The translations under genes and the position numbers were made by a program. From Rostrohypoxylon terebratum (taxonomy: Eukaryota; Ascomycota; Sordariomycetes; Xylariales; Hypoxylaceae), in the NCBI GenBank assembly GCA_022497145.1, contig MU385883.1:244465-308464 (forward strand): a stretch of DNA of 64,000 nt. The letters are read 5' to 3'. How positions within the stretch are numbered: the first letter of the stretch is position 1; the number at the start of each line of letters is the position of its first letter. The notes below the pieces were generated by a model. That model was not told where the DNA came from and did not search any database. It saw nothing but the letters and a program-made list of their open reading frames with translations. Of the stretch, positions 43,486 to 54,877 are shown piece after piece.

Positions 43486-46216
43486 ATGCGCCTTCTCAAC
43501 CCTACCCCGGCACTAGGTCTCCTGCCGTTGATCCAAGGTTCCTTAGCTTGCTCTGGTTGCTTTGGTCCCGTAGATCATGTCGAACACGTCCGACACGTCA
43601 AGCGCATGCAGCCGGATGCGCTAAACGCTACCTACGGACCTACGAGAGCTTTAGAGGTGAGTTACAAGTTTTGAGTTTGGCTTAAAGTTTAACTTCGACT
43701 TGAAGAGTTAATATGCAACTAACATCCATGCCATGTCATGTCATGCCATTCATGCCATTCATTCATCTTATCCCACTCATCCCACTCAAACCATTCATAC
43801 CCAAATCTTTCGGGAACACGAACGGGAATACTAATTTCAAATACTGCAGTGGGGTCAATTGAACTTCCTTCACACCGTGAGTAAACAGTGAACAGCGAAC
43901 AGCGAATAGTGATTCGTAAATGATAGGATTTTGGGTGACGAATATTGAACCTAGGTATGCTAACGGCTAACTCATAAGACCGACACTCACGGATGGCTTG
44001 AAGGTCATCTGAAGCAACGAAATTATGGCGCTGACTGGGGCGATTTTGTCACCTTCTCTACTCACTTCAAGCACCAAGCTGGCAACATGGGAGTCGACAT
44101 TCTCTTAGTAGACACTGGTTAGTCGATCATGTCATACACATATGGCTCTATCTCATAAAGCCTTGAAGCAGTAGATCTAAGAGCTCACATTCCTCTGTCT
44201 AGGCGACCTACACGACGGCGCAGGGTTAAGCGACGCCACAACGCCAGATGGCGCTATCTCGATGACTGTCTTCGACAAGGTCGATTATGACCTGCTCACC
44301 ATCGGTAATCACGAGCTATACCTTGCCACAGTTGCCTACCAAACCATGAAGAATATATCAACTTATTGGAATGAGAGATATCTAACATCCAACGTCCAAA
44401 TCCTCAACCCAGAGACGAATGAATGGCAATATATTGGCAAGACGCACCGATATTTTACTACTCAACACGGTCTTAGAATTATGGCCTTTGGCGTGCTTTT
44501 CGACTTCACTGGTGAGAAAATCTCCTTAAGATTTCCTTTGAGACCCCTCCTATTTGCCTACCTAGGTCCTAGGTAGGTAGTAGGTATCTAACGCCCAGGA
44601 GGTACTAGGTCATCACCTGTATCATCTTATTGACGTCTAATAGGCAACACCAACGTTAGCAAAGTCATACCTGCGAAGACCATGGTTACCCAGCAGTGGT
44701 TTCAGGACCTTCTTCATTCCCCAGAACCCGTAGATGTTTTTATCGTTCTAGGTCATAATCCTGCTCGCCCGACTGACTCCATCAGCACGTTCCCTGTCGT
44801 CTTTGATGCCATTCGAGCAGTACATCCAAATACCCCTATCCAATTCATGGGTTGGTCTATCCTTCGCTCTCTTTTTGCATAGATCCGTACGACTAATTCG
44901 TATCTAGGGGGCCACACCCATATCCGAGACTTTGCTGTTTTGGACTCCAGCAGCACAGCCATGGAATCGGGTAAGTGAACACTCATCATAGGTACACTCG
45001 GGTCCTAGCTCTTATCCATATATATTCATAGGTCGCTATTGTGAAACCCTTGGTTGGCTCTCGATGTCTGGATTCGACCGCAAGAATAGCGGCTACCACG
45101 GCATCATTCCTGGGCCAGCTGGTGTCCCTAACCCAACCCGTAAAGCAACCAAGAATTCCACTTCCCCTTTCGTATATTCACGCCGTTATCTCGATTGGAA
45201 CCGCCGAACGTTTGAGTATCACGCTGCAACTTGGTACGACAAGAAGTTTGACTACAACAATGGTCTCGCCGTTACGGCCGATATCACGAAATACAGGAAG
45301 CAACTCAACCTTACCGACGTATATGGTTGTGCGCCCCAGGTAATAGAAATCCCCCCGCGCGGACTGGTGAGTGATGCGCGTCTATACTGACTGAGTAACG
45401 GGTACCTAGGACTATTGTATGACATGCGCACCTTTCAACAGTAGTGCAAATATTTTCCCTCTTCTTTCAACAGCACTGTCGGAAGCTGTTGTTAACGAGT
45501 CGCGCAAAGATATACCGCGCTACATTATCGCTAATACGGGAAGCGTCCGATTCGATTTGTATAAAGGACCTTTCTCATACGATGATCAATTCATCGTCTC
45601 GCCTTTTCTCGATCATTTCTTATACATTCCGGAAGTACCCTACAGTATAGCTAGCACTTTACTTCAGTCTCTCAATACCGCAGGTGCTAGCCAGAAGCGT
45701 AGCATTGGCGCTGTGCCCATTGAGCGCGATATCTGCGTCGACCCGTCTCCTATTCACTTTACAGGAAGTAAACGCGACGAGCGCCATGAGCACCCTAGTA
45801 TTACGAGACGTCAGGTAGTTGACCTAGTCCCTGGCTACACAACCAAGGACGATTTCGGTACGGATGGCGATGATACTGCGCATACCAGCATCGCATATTA
45901 TGACATTCCCGATTTTTTCCAGGGCACAGCAGGATTGAATGGGAGTACTACACCCGATGTTGTCGATGTGGTGTTTGTAGACTTGTAGGTTCTCCTATCG
46001 CACTTTGCAAATATCCCTTTGACGTGAGGTGACGTTGACTTACCACCACCGTGAAGCATTGAGAGCGACCTTCTTGCCATCCTCGGCTCTAACTATAGCT
46101 CGAGCGATGTTTCTTACTATATCGATGAGAACTTTACGACGCGAGACTATTTGCCGATATATGTTAAAAATTCTGAGACCTTTCAAGCCGGGTTGTCTAA
46201 CTGCACCTCTTCATAG
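43486..46216 (+). CDS. Secreted calcineurin-like phosphoesterase / 5'-nucleotidase family
   Basis: Nine exons (43486-43656, 43850-43876, 43979-44117, 44203-44511, 44644-44850, 44908-44970, 45032-45339, 45410-45984, 46057-46216) give 652 residues; all introns GT-AG. Residues 1 to about 20 are a signal peptide (MRLLNPTPALGLLPLIQGSL). Metallophosphatase motifs appear once spliced: FLHT-TDTHGWLEGH, LLVDTG-DLHDG, LLTIGNHELY, VLGHNP and FMG-GHTHIRDF, giving the Asp, His and Asn metal ligands. The C-terminal half has the 5'-nucleotidase C domain (IANTGSVRFDLYKGPFSYDD). It resembles yeast YHR202W-type proteins, predicted vacuolar or extracellular phosphatases/nucleotidases. The C-terminus carries a Ser/Thr-containing segment and several N-glycosylation sequons. 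The tiny exon 2 (27 nt) and exon 6 (63 nt) are certain from motif continuity. Confidence 0.88.
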
Positions 46217-47664
46217 AACAAGAAGTTAACTTAATTAGCTCACCTAAGTACATATATCAGCATTGAACACGATCATGAACCATGCATTGCGCCTTAGATC
46301 TCTACGAATTGCGTGCCGTCAATCCCTGAATGGGTTTTGTGATATTACATATGAGGTACTTAAGTCTTAGGTATCAAGTTGACACTGGTCTCGATCTTAT
46401 ACCGTATGGAAAATATTAATCACGCTCAACTTGTGTTATTATATGAGCAAAGTGACTAGCATCTCACTTGTACTATTTACGTGAAGCGCTATTAGAGAGA
46501 GAATGGCCTATTATCCCTCGGCCTCAACTCATTCTCGTGGTATCTGGTTCTTAACACACTCGGTTTGTCTAGGGGCAAAAGGGTGTCATATTCAAATAGA
46601 CATCAATCGATTAGTTACAAAAGAAGAGGGAATTCCAAGAGGTTGTTCTCTACCGAATGGTCAACCTAACCCGGCGATCAAATAGACGACAGCTATGGAG
46701 GGGTGGACAAGCTATATTAAAGCCGCCTACGACCCCGATCTGGCGAGTGAGATCTCCCATCCCTTGCACATAGTGACTTATTATTGTTTTCTTCCCAGGA
46801 TGAATTTACCGATCTAACTTACGAGGGCGCTTGCTGTAGATAAAAATGACGTGCCTATTACAGCGGGTGGGATCGATCAATCCATCGCGGCTTATGCCGT
46901 GGATCGCCGGAGCGCGGTAGGGTTGCGGAGCGACTATGGGAACTAAGCGAAGGACTAGCCGGATAGACCTTTGAGCATTAGGTGTTGGCAAGACATCCGA
47001 TTCCACGTAGAATTGCGACGTTTACACGTAAGAGGGGCTGAGAGGAATGGATCCATGGATAGGTGTAGATGGATATACGCGAATACGTCGCTCGATAACT
47101 ACCTAGGTACGGTATAATTATTGAGGTACGTAAAACTTAAGTCCTAGATCCTGTACCTAGGTTGGAGAACGCTAAAATATACTATTGTCAGGGGACTGCC
47201 TCCCGGAGAAACTGTACTATTAATAACCTCCTTAGAAACTCAGAAACTTAGAAACAGCCCTAGAGGTGCGCGGTGAGTGACGTATACCTATACGTGCTCC
47301 CTAAGACTTAATAAGTACCTGCCTACCTACCTCGGTCCTCCATACCTACCTGCCCCTCATACCCCACGATGACTCCCTGGGCTTAAGGTTAGGTAGGCGA
47401 TATGGATGTACCTACCTAAGTAGGTAGGACCTAGGACCTAGGTATACCTATACAGACTATGTAAGTATGTAAGTATGTAAGTATGTAAGTATGTAAGTAT
47501 GTAAGTATGTAAGTATGTAAGTATACTAGTATGCGCTACATGTACTAAAGAGTGATTTATCTTTATTTTAACATTCTGTTTTTGTTTTTGTTTTCTTTCT
47601 GTCATTTACCAACTACCGTCTTCAATTCTAACCATAGTACCATGCCTTTAAATTGCGCAATACA
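46217..47664. other. Intergenic with unresolved open stretch and 8-mer array
   Basis: About 1.45 kb. At 46696 a short frame starts MEGWTSYIKAAYDPDL and meets a GTGAGA donor at 46750 and a CCCAG acceptor at 46799, but joining them gives an immediate stop; I see no complete gene. CCTAGGACCTAGG words are at 47427-47439, followed by the tandem 8-mer array (listed separately) and the CobW gene leader. Confidence 0.4.
47461..47524 (+). repeat. Tandem array (GTAAGTAT)8
   Basis: Eight perfect copies of an 8-nt unit lie about 140 bases upstream of the CobW-family start. Each unit contains GTAAGT, the fungal 5' splice-donor consensus. Next to it on the left is a CCTAGGTATACC-type word. Confidence 0.9.
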
Positions 47665-48810
47665 ATGCCCCCGATACCCGTAACCATCGTGACTGGCTTC
47701 TTGGGCTCTGGGAAAACCACACTTCTCTTATCCATTATCCCACAGCTCCGCGCCACCAACCCTACATATCGTTTAGCTCTGCTGAAGAATGAATTTGGCG
47801 ACGTGGCCATCGACTCCCAACTCGCCTCATCGAGCGCTGTTTCTGGCGTCCAGGAGCTGCTAAACGGCTGCATTTGCTGCAATCTTGTTGGCCAACTCAG
47901 CACCGCTCTCGACGAGCTACGCTCCAGCGTCAGTCCGAACCGCATCGTCATTGAGACTTCTGGCTCCGCCTTCCCTGCCACTTTGGCTATCGAAGTGAAC
48001 CGCCTAGCTCGCGACACCGGCCACTACACACTCGACGGAGTCATCAGCGTCATCGACGTCGAAAACTGGAAAGGGTACGAGGACACCAGTTACACTGCTC
48101 GTATACAAGCCAGGTATACCGACCTGATTGTTTTCAACAAGTGGGAAAACTGCGACGAGCGTAGGTTCGACGAGTGCCTTGACCGAGTAGGAGATCTCGA
48201 GGTTGACATAGCCTGGGTCAAGAGCGATAAAGGTCGAGTTCCTGTTGACGTCGTCTTTGGTATCGACGGTGGATTGGCGAGGGCTTTAACCGGCGCGTCT
48301 TTTACTAATGGAAATGGTGATCGCCGCGACCACAGTCACCATCACAGGCAGGATCATAATCAGGATCATAGTCACGGCCATCACCATAATCACCAGAGCG
48401 AGGTCGAGGTCCTCTCTGTCACACTCTCCGGGCACTCAAGCGCTATTGTCAATGCGACAAAACTGATGTCCTTGCTTCATGCTGCGCCTAAAGACGAGGT
48501 ATATCGGATCAAGTCTGTGTTAACAACGTCGTCGACGGTCCGTGGTTCCGGAGAAGGTAGGGCGCAGGCGCCGACGTCTTCTAACCCTTCAGGTAGGTAT
48601 ATCCTGAATTGGGCATTCGGGAGATGGACATTCACTCCACTTGACCCTGATATAACTGAGCATAACTCGAGTCATCTGACTGTGCTCCGCATGACCATGA
48701 TATTGGCGCGGTACGAGAGCGAGAAATGGAAGAAGAAATTAGAGGCGGGAGGGTTCTTAGAGCTTGAAGATGGCGCACATGGGGAATTCATCGTCACCAA
48801 GATTTCCTAG
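47665..48810 (+). CDS. CobW/COG0523-family zinc-type metal GTPase
   Basis: A single-exon frame of 381 residues from ATG 47665 (MPPIPVTIVTGFLGSGKTT); the frame continues upstream without ATG. The P-loop GFLGSGKTT is at 11-19, the family's metal-binding GCICC at 68-72 (Cys69, 71, 72), the ETSG switch element at 97-100 and the base-recognition motif NKWE at 158-161, where Glu replaces the usual Asp. A His-rich loop (DHSHHHRQDHNQDHSHGHHH) at about 226-245 precedes the CobW C-terminal domain (SVTLSGHSSAIVN; RYILNWAFGRWTFTPL). COG0523 GTPases are metallochaperones; the ZNG1 branch delivers zinc to methionine aminopeptidase. Which metal and client are served here cannot be read from sequence. Convergent with the F-box gene. 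Confidence 0.9.
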   Translation: MPPIPVTIVTGFLGSGKTTLLLSIIPQLRATNPTYRLALLKNEFGDVAIDSQLASSSAVSGVQELLNGCICCNLVGQLSTALDELRSSVSPNRIVIETSGSAFPATLAIEVNRLARDTGHYTLDGVISVIDVENWKGYEDTSYTARIQARYTDLIVFNKWENCDERRFDECLDRVGDLEVDIAWVKSDKGRVPVDVVFGIDGGLARALTGASFTNGNGDRRDHSHHHRQDHNQDHSHGHHHNHQSEVEVLSVTLSGHSSAIVNATKLMSLLHAAPKDEVYRIKSVLTTSSTVRGSGEGRAQAPTSSNPSGRYILNWAFGRWTFTPLDPDITEHNSSHLTVLRMTMILARYESEKWKKKLEAGGFLELEDGAHGEFIVTKIS

Positions 48811-49115
48811 AGGTATCCTCTTACAGTATAGTAATAATATAGAATAGATGAGCACATAATTCTTCCTTCATACTACCTAGTCTTATTAGCTTTGGCAGTC
48901 AGTCAGCTGAGAGATACAATTCCGTGGCAGTGACTCATCAGGTTAGCCCCACACCAATCCATGATTTCCTGTTCCCGCACCCTCGACGATAGTGTCAGAC
49001 TTTTGGATTTTATCGTCTGCCGCTCCCACAAAACCCGGAATATCGAATTCCGTATTTCATAACATCGTGATCCATTGAAAACGAAAATCACGCCGCCTCG
49101 GAAGAGAGTCACCAA
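48811..49115. terminator. Convergent 3' region, CobW and F-box genes
   Basis: The 305 bases between convergent stops should contain both polyadenylation signals. Nothing else is recognised. Confidence 0.4.
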
Positions 49116-51365
49116 TCAGCGCCATAGGTCTCGGTCACCCTTGGCAACCCCTGCGCTGCTGCTGGGTCGTGGCCATAGATCCTCTTTGACGGCGCTAGAG
49201 CTTGCTGTGCTTCCGTTACGTCCGTGTCCGCCTAGGCTTGTTGAACCCCTAGGCACGGCTAAGAAGCTGCCGGCGCCGGTTCCTTGCACGATTATGCTCT
49301 TCCTGGCCCCGCCGCCAGCCTGCCACCCAGAGCCTATATCTGCCAGACCGTAACTGCTTAGAGGGCGGCCGCTCGAAGTACTACCACTGCGACCTCTACT
49401 ACCATTGCCCGCAACACCGCCGTAAGCATCAAAGGGATCCACTGTAGCACTGATCAGCAAATGCCATATATGTATAAAGTGATGTAGATTGCTCTCGTGT
49501 CATCAGGATTGAAAGCACATTTTTTTCAGAGAATGTGAATCTCAAGAGAACAAGACAAGATAAAATGTGAGGATTCAAGAAGAAAACTTACTTCTAATGC
49601 TACCCCAATCGACATCGTCGTCACCTTTTGTGAAAACCTCCAGCGTCTGGTTGAGCGACAATCCGCGAGACGGCCCTAACGCAGCTGCGAAGGGGTTATT
49701 GGAACTGAAGCGTGAGGGGGGTAGATTGCCGAAGTGACCGGTGTTCGTGGGTGAAAGACTGCCATTTCCCATGCCGAACATGCCAACACTGCTGGAGCTG
49801 CTAGGCCGTTGCTGGCCTCCAGCAAACCCGGGCATAGGCGGCGGGAGGCCTAGGAGAGTATCCGGAAAAGCCTGGTCGCGAACATAAACTGCAGACAGGC
49901 GTGGCAGGCCGCCGGCAAACAGGGAGGATGCCAGATAATTGTAGTAGCCGCTTGTGATACTCGCATATGAAGTAGCAACCGAGGACGCTGTGATCTCGAA
50001 GCGCAGAGTTTGCAAAGACCAATTCGTCAGTGGCGGAAGAGGTCCCGAGTGAGATGGGAAGGGGGCATCTACTTGGTCAATGATGGAGAGCGTTATGAGG
50101 TTCGGTGCGTGAGCTAATACATCATGCAGTGCAGATGCCTGAACCCCGGTGTTAGAAAGAGAGAGCACCTTGAGCTGCCTCTGCGTCTCATCCCTCGACA
50201 GATACGCCACTAGACCGTCAGACGTCAGCTTCGGTGTGTCTATCAGTATCATCTCCTCCAAGACTGGAAAGGCTGGCAATGTGTCGTTATATTTGAATAC
50301 ATCGTCATCTAAGATTCGGCAGTCCGACACCTTCAGGGCTCGTAGGTTACGAAGCATTGCAAGAACGTGTCGCAGCACGGCCGGGTCCATGTTTATTCTA
50401 GTCAGTTCTAGCACTTCGAGCTTCGGCCATATGTTACCCCTGTTCAACGCCTCCAAGCTCCGCTCGCTGCCGCTAACGTAGGTCATCTTTCTAAGATCTG
50501 GACATCGAGCCTGGACCTCAAGTTTGAGTGTATGGTAAGCCGGGTCATCGCTGAACAACCCTTCGGGTAAGTCGACGTAGCGAAGGTTGGGAAGCACGGC
50601 GATCGTCCGCGCAAGGGTGGACGTGCTCGATTCACGTAACATGTATGGGGTCTTGAAGTATTGGACTAACGAGCCGAGCCGTGTCGGGTCTTCGCGTAAA
50701 GATCGGCACAACAGGTGCAGCCGAGCACTAGCTGTATCTTCAGGCAGACCATTGCGGTCGAAGCGACTCCTGCGTTTTCGTTTCTCCGAGAGATCGATCT
50801 CGCGCTCGCAATAATGCACAGAATCGATACGGATGCTATGATACCTGCGATGGCGGAGGAAAACCTCTGGTGTTTAGTGAAATACACACACCCAAAAAAA
50901 ACCAAAAAAAACCAAAAAAAAAAACATAAGAAAACACCAATACACAAATACGTCCACGGCCACGGCGCGCTTTCTTTCTTAAGGAATCAACGAGCCAACT
51001 TACATCAACTTGATGGCAACCTTCCTCCAACGCTTACAGACTTGCCCGGCATGGGAGAGATCGCGTAGATCGCAAAGCATACAGGCGTTTTCCAGTGCGC
51101 TCTGCTCGCATGTCTCGTATGATTCATCGCAACAATGTGGACAGACGAATGAGAAGACCCTCTCCAATATGAGAGGGGGCAACTCTAACCAAGGCGCGAA
51201 TATGCTACCCCTTTGAGCAGCATAGTTGTGATAGTCGCTCTGCTGTGGGTTATAGACCCGGTATTTGTCCCTCTCTAAATCATCCTGCATCGACTTCTTC
51301 GACGGCTTTGACTGTTGGGCCGGCTTCTTACTGCGCCGAAAAAACTTCATGACGGTGAACTTCAT
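49116..51365 (-). CDS. F-box / leucine-rich-repeat protein
   Basis: Exons 51365-51004, 50844-49592 and 49441-49116 (introns 159 and 150 nt) give 646 residues. A basic N-terminus (MKFTVMKFFRRSKKP) is followed by an F-box at about residues 60-125 (WLELPPLILERVFSFV, then QVCKRWRKVAIKLM-YHSIRI across the first intron), with an extra Cys-rich insertion (CPHCCDESYETCEQ). Leucine-rich repeats run from about 180 to 400 (LRYVDLPEGLF, KLEVLELTRINM, LRALKVSDCRI, VLEEMILIDTPKL, QLKVLSLSNTGV). The C-terminal 200 residues are Gly/Ser-rich and probably disordered. F-box proteins recruit substrates to SCF ubiquitin ligases. The last acceptor was set at 49441 because only it restores the frame (GSIR-MDPFDAYGG). 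The first intron contains a long T-rich tract broken by GG pairs. Confidence 0.8.
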
Positions 51366-52511
51366 CGCGGCGCGTGAGGGAAACCTTTTACCCCTTTACC
51401 TTACCCGAACCAGTCAATTGGCTGTAAGACGCGTGATATGTGTAGATGGTATATCAACATTTAAGCCGTACCTATTCCCCATATGAGATGGTTGTACGAA
51501 TAAAGTGGTGAGTGGTGAGTGGTAAGATATAGGGAGTCTTTAAAGTTGAATGAAAGTCGCCCGGCTTTGTTTTCGGTTTTTTTTTTAAAATAGAAAAAAA
51601 GAGGGCAAGGAAGGTCAAGGTCAAAGTAAAGTTAAAAGGGCAAAGGGCAAAGTCAAGGTCAAGGCGGGGAATCAATTGATTCCACTACTACATACCTAGT
51701 CTACTACTACCTAGGTAGTAGGTAATACTAATAGCTAGGTACCGAGGGCTTCACAGGGGATTCGCGCTTAAACCATGCATTGTTTCCATGGATATCCATA
51801 CCTAGGTAGATAGCATATCCTGTACCTAGGTACGAATATATACGTCATAATTGTCTATTGGCTGATGTCCCCTTAGCTCCTTTAGCTCCTTAGGTTAGTT
51901 AGGTAGCTCCTTAGTATGTACTACGTACGTACATAGTAGACATTAGAAAATGATTTGGTATCGCGCTTTATCCAATCGTTCAAGCTCGCCCACACATTTT
52001 ATTAGCTACCTAATACTACTACTAAGTAAGCTAGTAAGTAGTAGTAATAAGTACCTACTAGTAGTTATGTACTGCTCCAGAAATCCCCTACACTTGAGAA
52101 ACTTCACAGAGGTGCCCTTCTAATATTACCTACTATATTTAGGATGTAAACATGTGTACCTATGTAGTTGAGGTCTTACATTTGAATGCACCGTCGTTTG
52201 GGAAAACTATAAAATGTTAATTACTAGTACCAGCTAACAACGCGTTGCTATGCGATCAATGTAGAACAAAAACCCCTGTGGCTTTTTTTTTTCCCCCCGT
52301 GTTGCCCGAACCACCCCCAACCAGAGATGATATATACTTGATACCTACTACCTATGCAGCTCCTGCCCTCTCGCCTGTGTCCATCACCACTAGGTCCACC
52401 TTGGAATATTAAAAGCACCATGCTGGACCTTACCAGTTTTCTCATACCTACACACCATTTCTAGCCTGGACGGCGGTGGGAAGAAAAATAAAAAGCGGAG
52501 GCCGTTTATCC
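51366..52511. other. Intergenic, repeat-word rich
   Basis: About 1.15 kb with no gene. AAGGTCAAGGTCAAAG-type repeats lie at 51610-51665, CCTAGGTAGTAGG words at 51700-51730, CCTAGGTA at 51800-51835 and TACTACTACTAAGTAAGCTAG at 52010-52035. It contains the F-box gene promoter (right of 51365) and the GSY1 3' region. Confidence 0.5.
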
Positions 52512-54877
52512 TTACTGAGTTCCGTTGATTTGGAGACCGTCAAGAGGAGATGCCGGACCGGAGAAGTTGGCTTTCTTTGTTCGCAACGTTAGGGGAAACG
52601 GGTATTCTTCAGGGTCTTCCTCTTCGCTGTATCGTTATTTTGTGTCAGTCATTAGATTTCAGCAGCGGATAGGTTAATAAACTACTCACGGTAGCTTCCA
52701 TGCCACGTAATCTTCCGTGCTCAGGCCCTCTCTCCCCTCTTGCAGACTTGCAAAATCCCCAGGAGTCATCATTCCAGTTCGATCACGAGGGGAGCCCGGG
52801 ACCGAGAATGGCCTGGATATCTTCTGCTCGACTCCCGGGATGAAGTCATCCTCCTCGTCGCCCGAAAATGAGGTCGGGTACGCTCGTCGCAGAGCCAGCT
52901 GTCGAGCCTTGACATATTCCATGCCCATCCTCTTCCAATCCAGCAAGTCGCTGAGTCTCTCGGTCCGATTTCGCTGATTGATTCGCTGACGTCGGCTCTT
53001 CTGGCAGAACTCAAACATATGCGAAGTCAGCTGGTTGACGGAATCATCGACGCCTTTATTTCTTCGATCCACAATGTAGATGCCGTAGTCTGCTGAGTTC
53101 TCAATTAATTCCTCCATGTAGCAGCCGAACCCAGACAGGTTGGTGGTGATACTCGGAACACCCATGACGGTACACTCGGCAGGCGTATAGCCCCACGGTT
53201 CGTAATAAGAGGCGAATACGCCTAGATTTGTGCCGCGTACAAAATCATCATAGTCTAGTGGTAGGATAGGGTTTGACGAGTTTAGAAATTCGGGATGGAA
53301 AATAATCTTCACTCGATCCGTAGGGTGGTTGAAGAGCTGGACTCGCCGAATCTGGTTGAGAATAGGGTCGTCTTGGTCGTTAATCATGTTGTGTGTGACA
53401 ATAGGAGGGAGGCCATGTCGTTTCATAGCGAAGAGGCGGCGACGTAGGACAACTCTATCGGCGCTCGTAATTAGTTCTTTTTCGTCCGGCATCGGATCTC
53501 CGTCGTGCCACTTCAAAGATCGTTCGAATACCCGACGACCGATCCCCCGTTCGATCACCTCAATCGTATCGCGAAGTGATTTGATGACCGCCTGACCTTT
53601 AAGAGCTTCCACCGTCAGTGATGTAGTTTGCGCGGGCATGATGATGAATGCCACAACGGTGGTTTTGCTTCCGGAACTCTTTAGCCTGTGATTGAGACGA
53701 GCAAGTGACTCGATGAACATATCGACACCTTTATTCCGAAACTCGTAACGTCCGGCGGTAAAAAAGTAAACGGTATCTTCGGGAACAAAGTCGTAATGTC
53801 CGTAAAAGTGACCACGCACAAAATCATGGATCTTCTCCTTAGACTGCTGGTGTAAGTTCTGAAACTCGTGCATCGCAGAGAACTTGGTGACGTTGAGCCC
53901 ATTCGGCAGGACGCCGTCTGGCTTGCGTTTTAGCAAGTGTTCGCTTTCAAATGCCGTGATGTGAGAGACGGTTGTAAAAACGTCGCAGGAATGGGTAGCA
54001 GCACGTTCTATGCAGTACCGATGGTAGATCCCACGCTTTCCAGCTTCGGCATCAACGTCAAACCATTGGAGATTATTGTAAAAATCGACAGACCCAGCAC
54101 ATAGGTAACGGCCTAGGAGGGTTGCGTGCGTAGTGAAGACGGTAGTGACATCTATGCGCCTCTTCTTGGTCAAGGGTAGTGCTACACCGGCCAACCACTC
54201 GTGGAAATGGGCAATTACAGCCTTGTGCTTCTCATGGCAAACGAACTATTAAATCACGGAATTAGTATAGCTGTAACGTTAGTGGAAAACCCAAGAAGCC
54301 TACCTCTCCCAAAAACCATGCGACTAGATATCCAAAAACGATAGCCTCGTTTGTTTCGTCATCGCCTGGAGGAGAAGGGATACTAGCGACGTTCCATAGG
54401 TCTGCTTTCCATTCATCTAGATACTTGTATGCGGTCTTTGTATCGATAAGCAATACTCTGGGAGCACCCTCAATGAGCCATCGTCCATAGAGTATACCAA
54501 TACCCCGGTTCCTCATAGCTTCGATACTCTTGGCAAGCTCCGGGGTAGTCGGTTCAAGTTCTTCGACCTCGACAGCCGCCTACTTCAAGATCAGGAAGAT
54601 ACGTAGAAAACAAGACCGAAGACACAACATACAGACTGATGGTTGAGAGGACCGATAAGAGTATATCGCTCGCCATATTCGGCAGTGGTGACGGGTGCCT
54701 TGGACTTGATAACGGAGTAAATACCCCCAACTGAGGTTGGTGTTAGACTAGAAAATCCTGTGGCGCGTGTTTTTTTTTTCTCTAAGACATACCACGGTGC
54801 GCCACCTCAGTCGCAACCTCAAATAAAATATGATTCTTTACCTCGCGAGGAGCTCTCTCCCCGCTTTCGGTAGCCAT
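52512..54877 (-). CDS. GSY1: Glycogen [starch] synthase
   Basis: Five exons on the minus strand (54877-54793, 54730-54633, 54579-54304, 54245-52690, 52626-52512) with introns of 53-63 nt give 709 residues, the usual length for yeast Gsy1/Gsy2. Splices restore family sequence: EVAHR-VGGIYSVIKSKAP, AWFLGE-FVCHEKHKAVIA and VAWKLP-EEEDPEEYPF. The GT3 fold shows VGGIYSVIKSKAP, HFHEWLAG, TTHATLLGRYLC, HRYCIERAA and YEPWGYTPAECTVMG. The Arg-rich allosteric cluster that binds glucose-6-phosphate is at about 575-595 (KSRRQRINQRNRTERLSDLL). The C-terminus has Ser-Pro sites (RPFSVPGSPRDR) comparable to the phosphorylated tail of the yeast enzyme. It extends glycogen from UDP-glucose in the cytosol. Confidence 0.96.
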
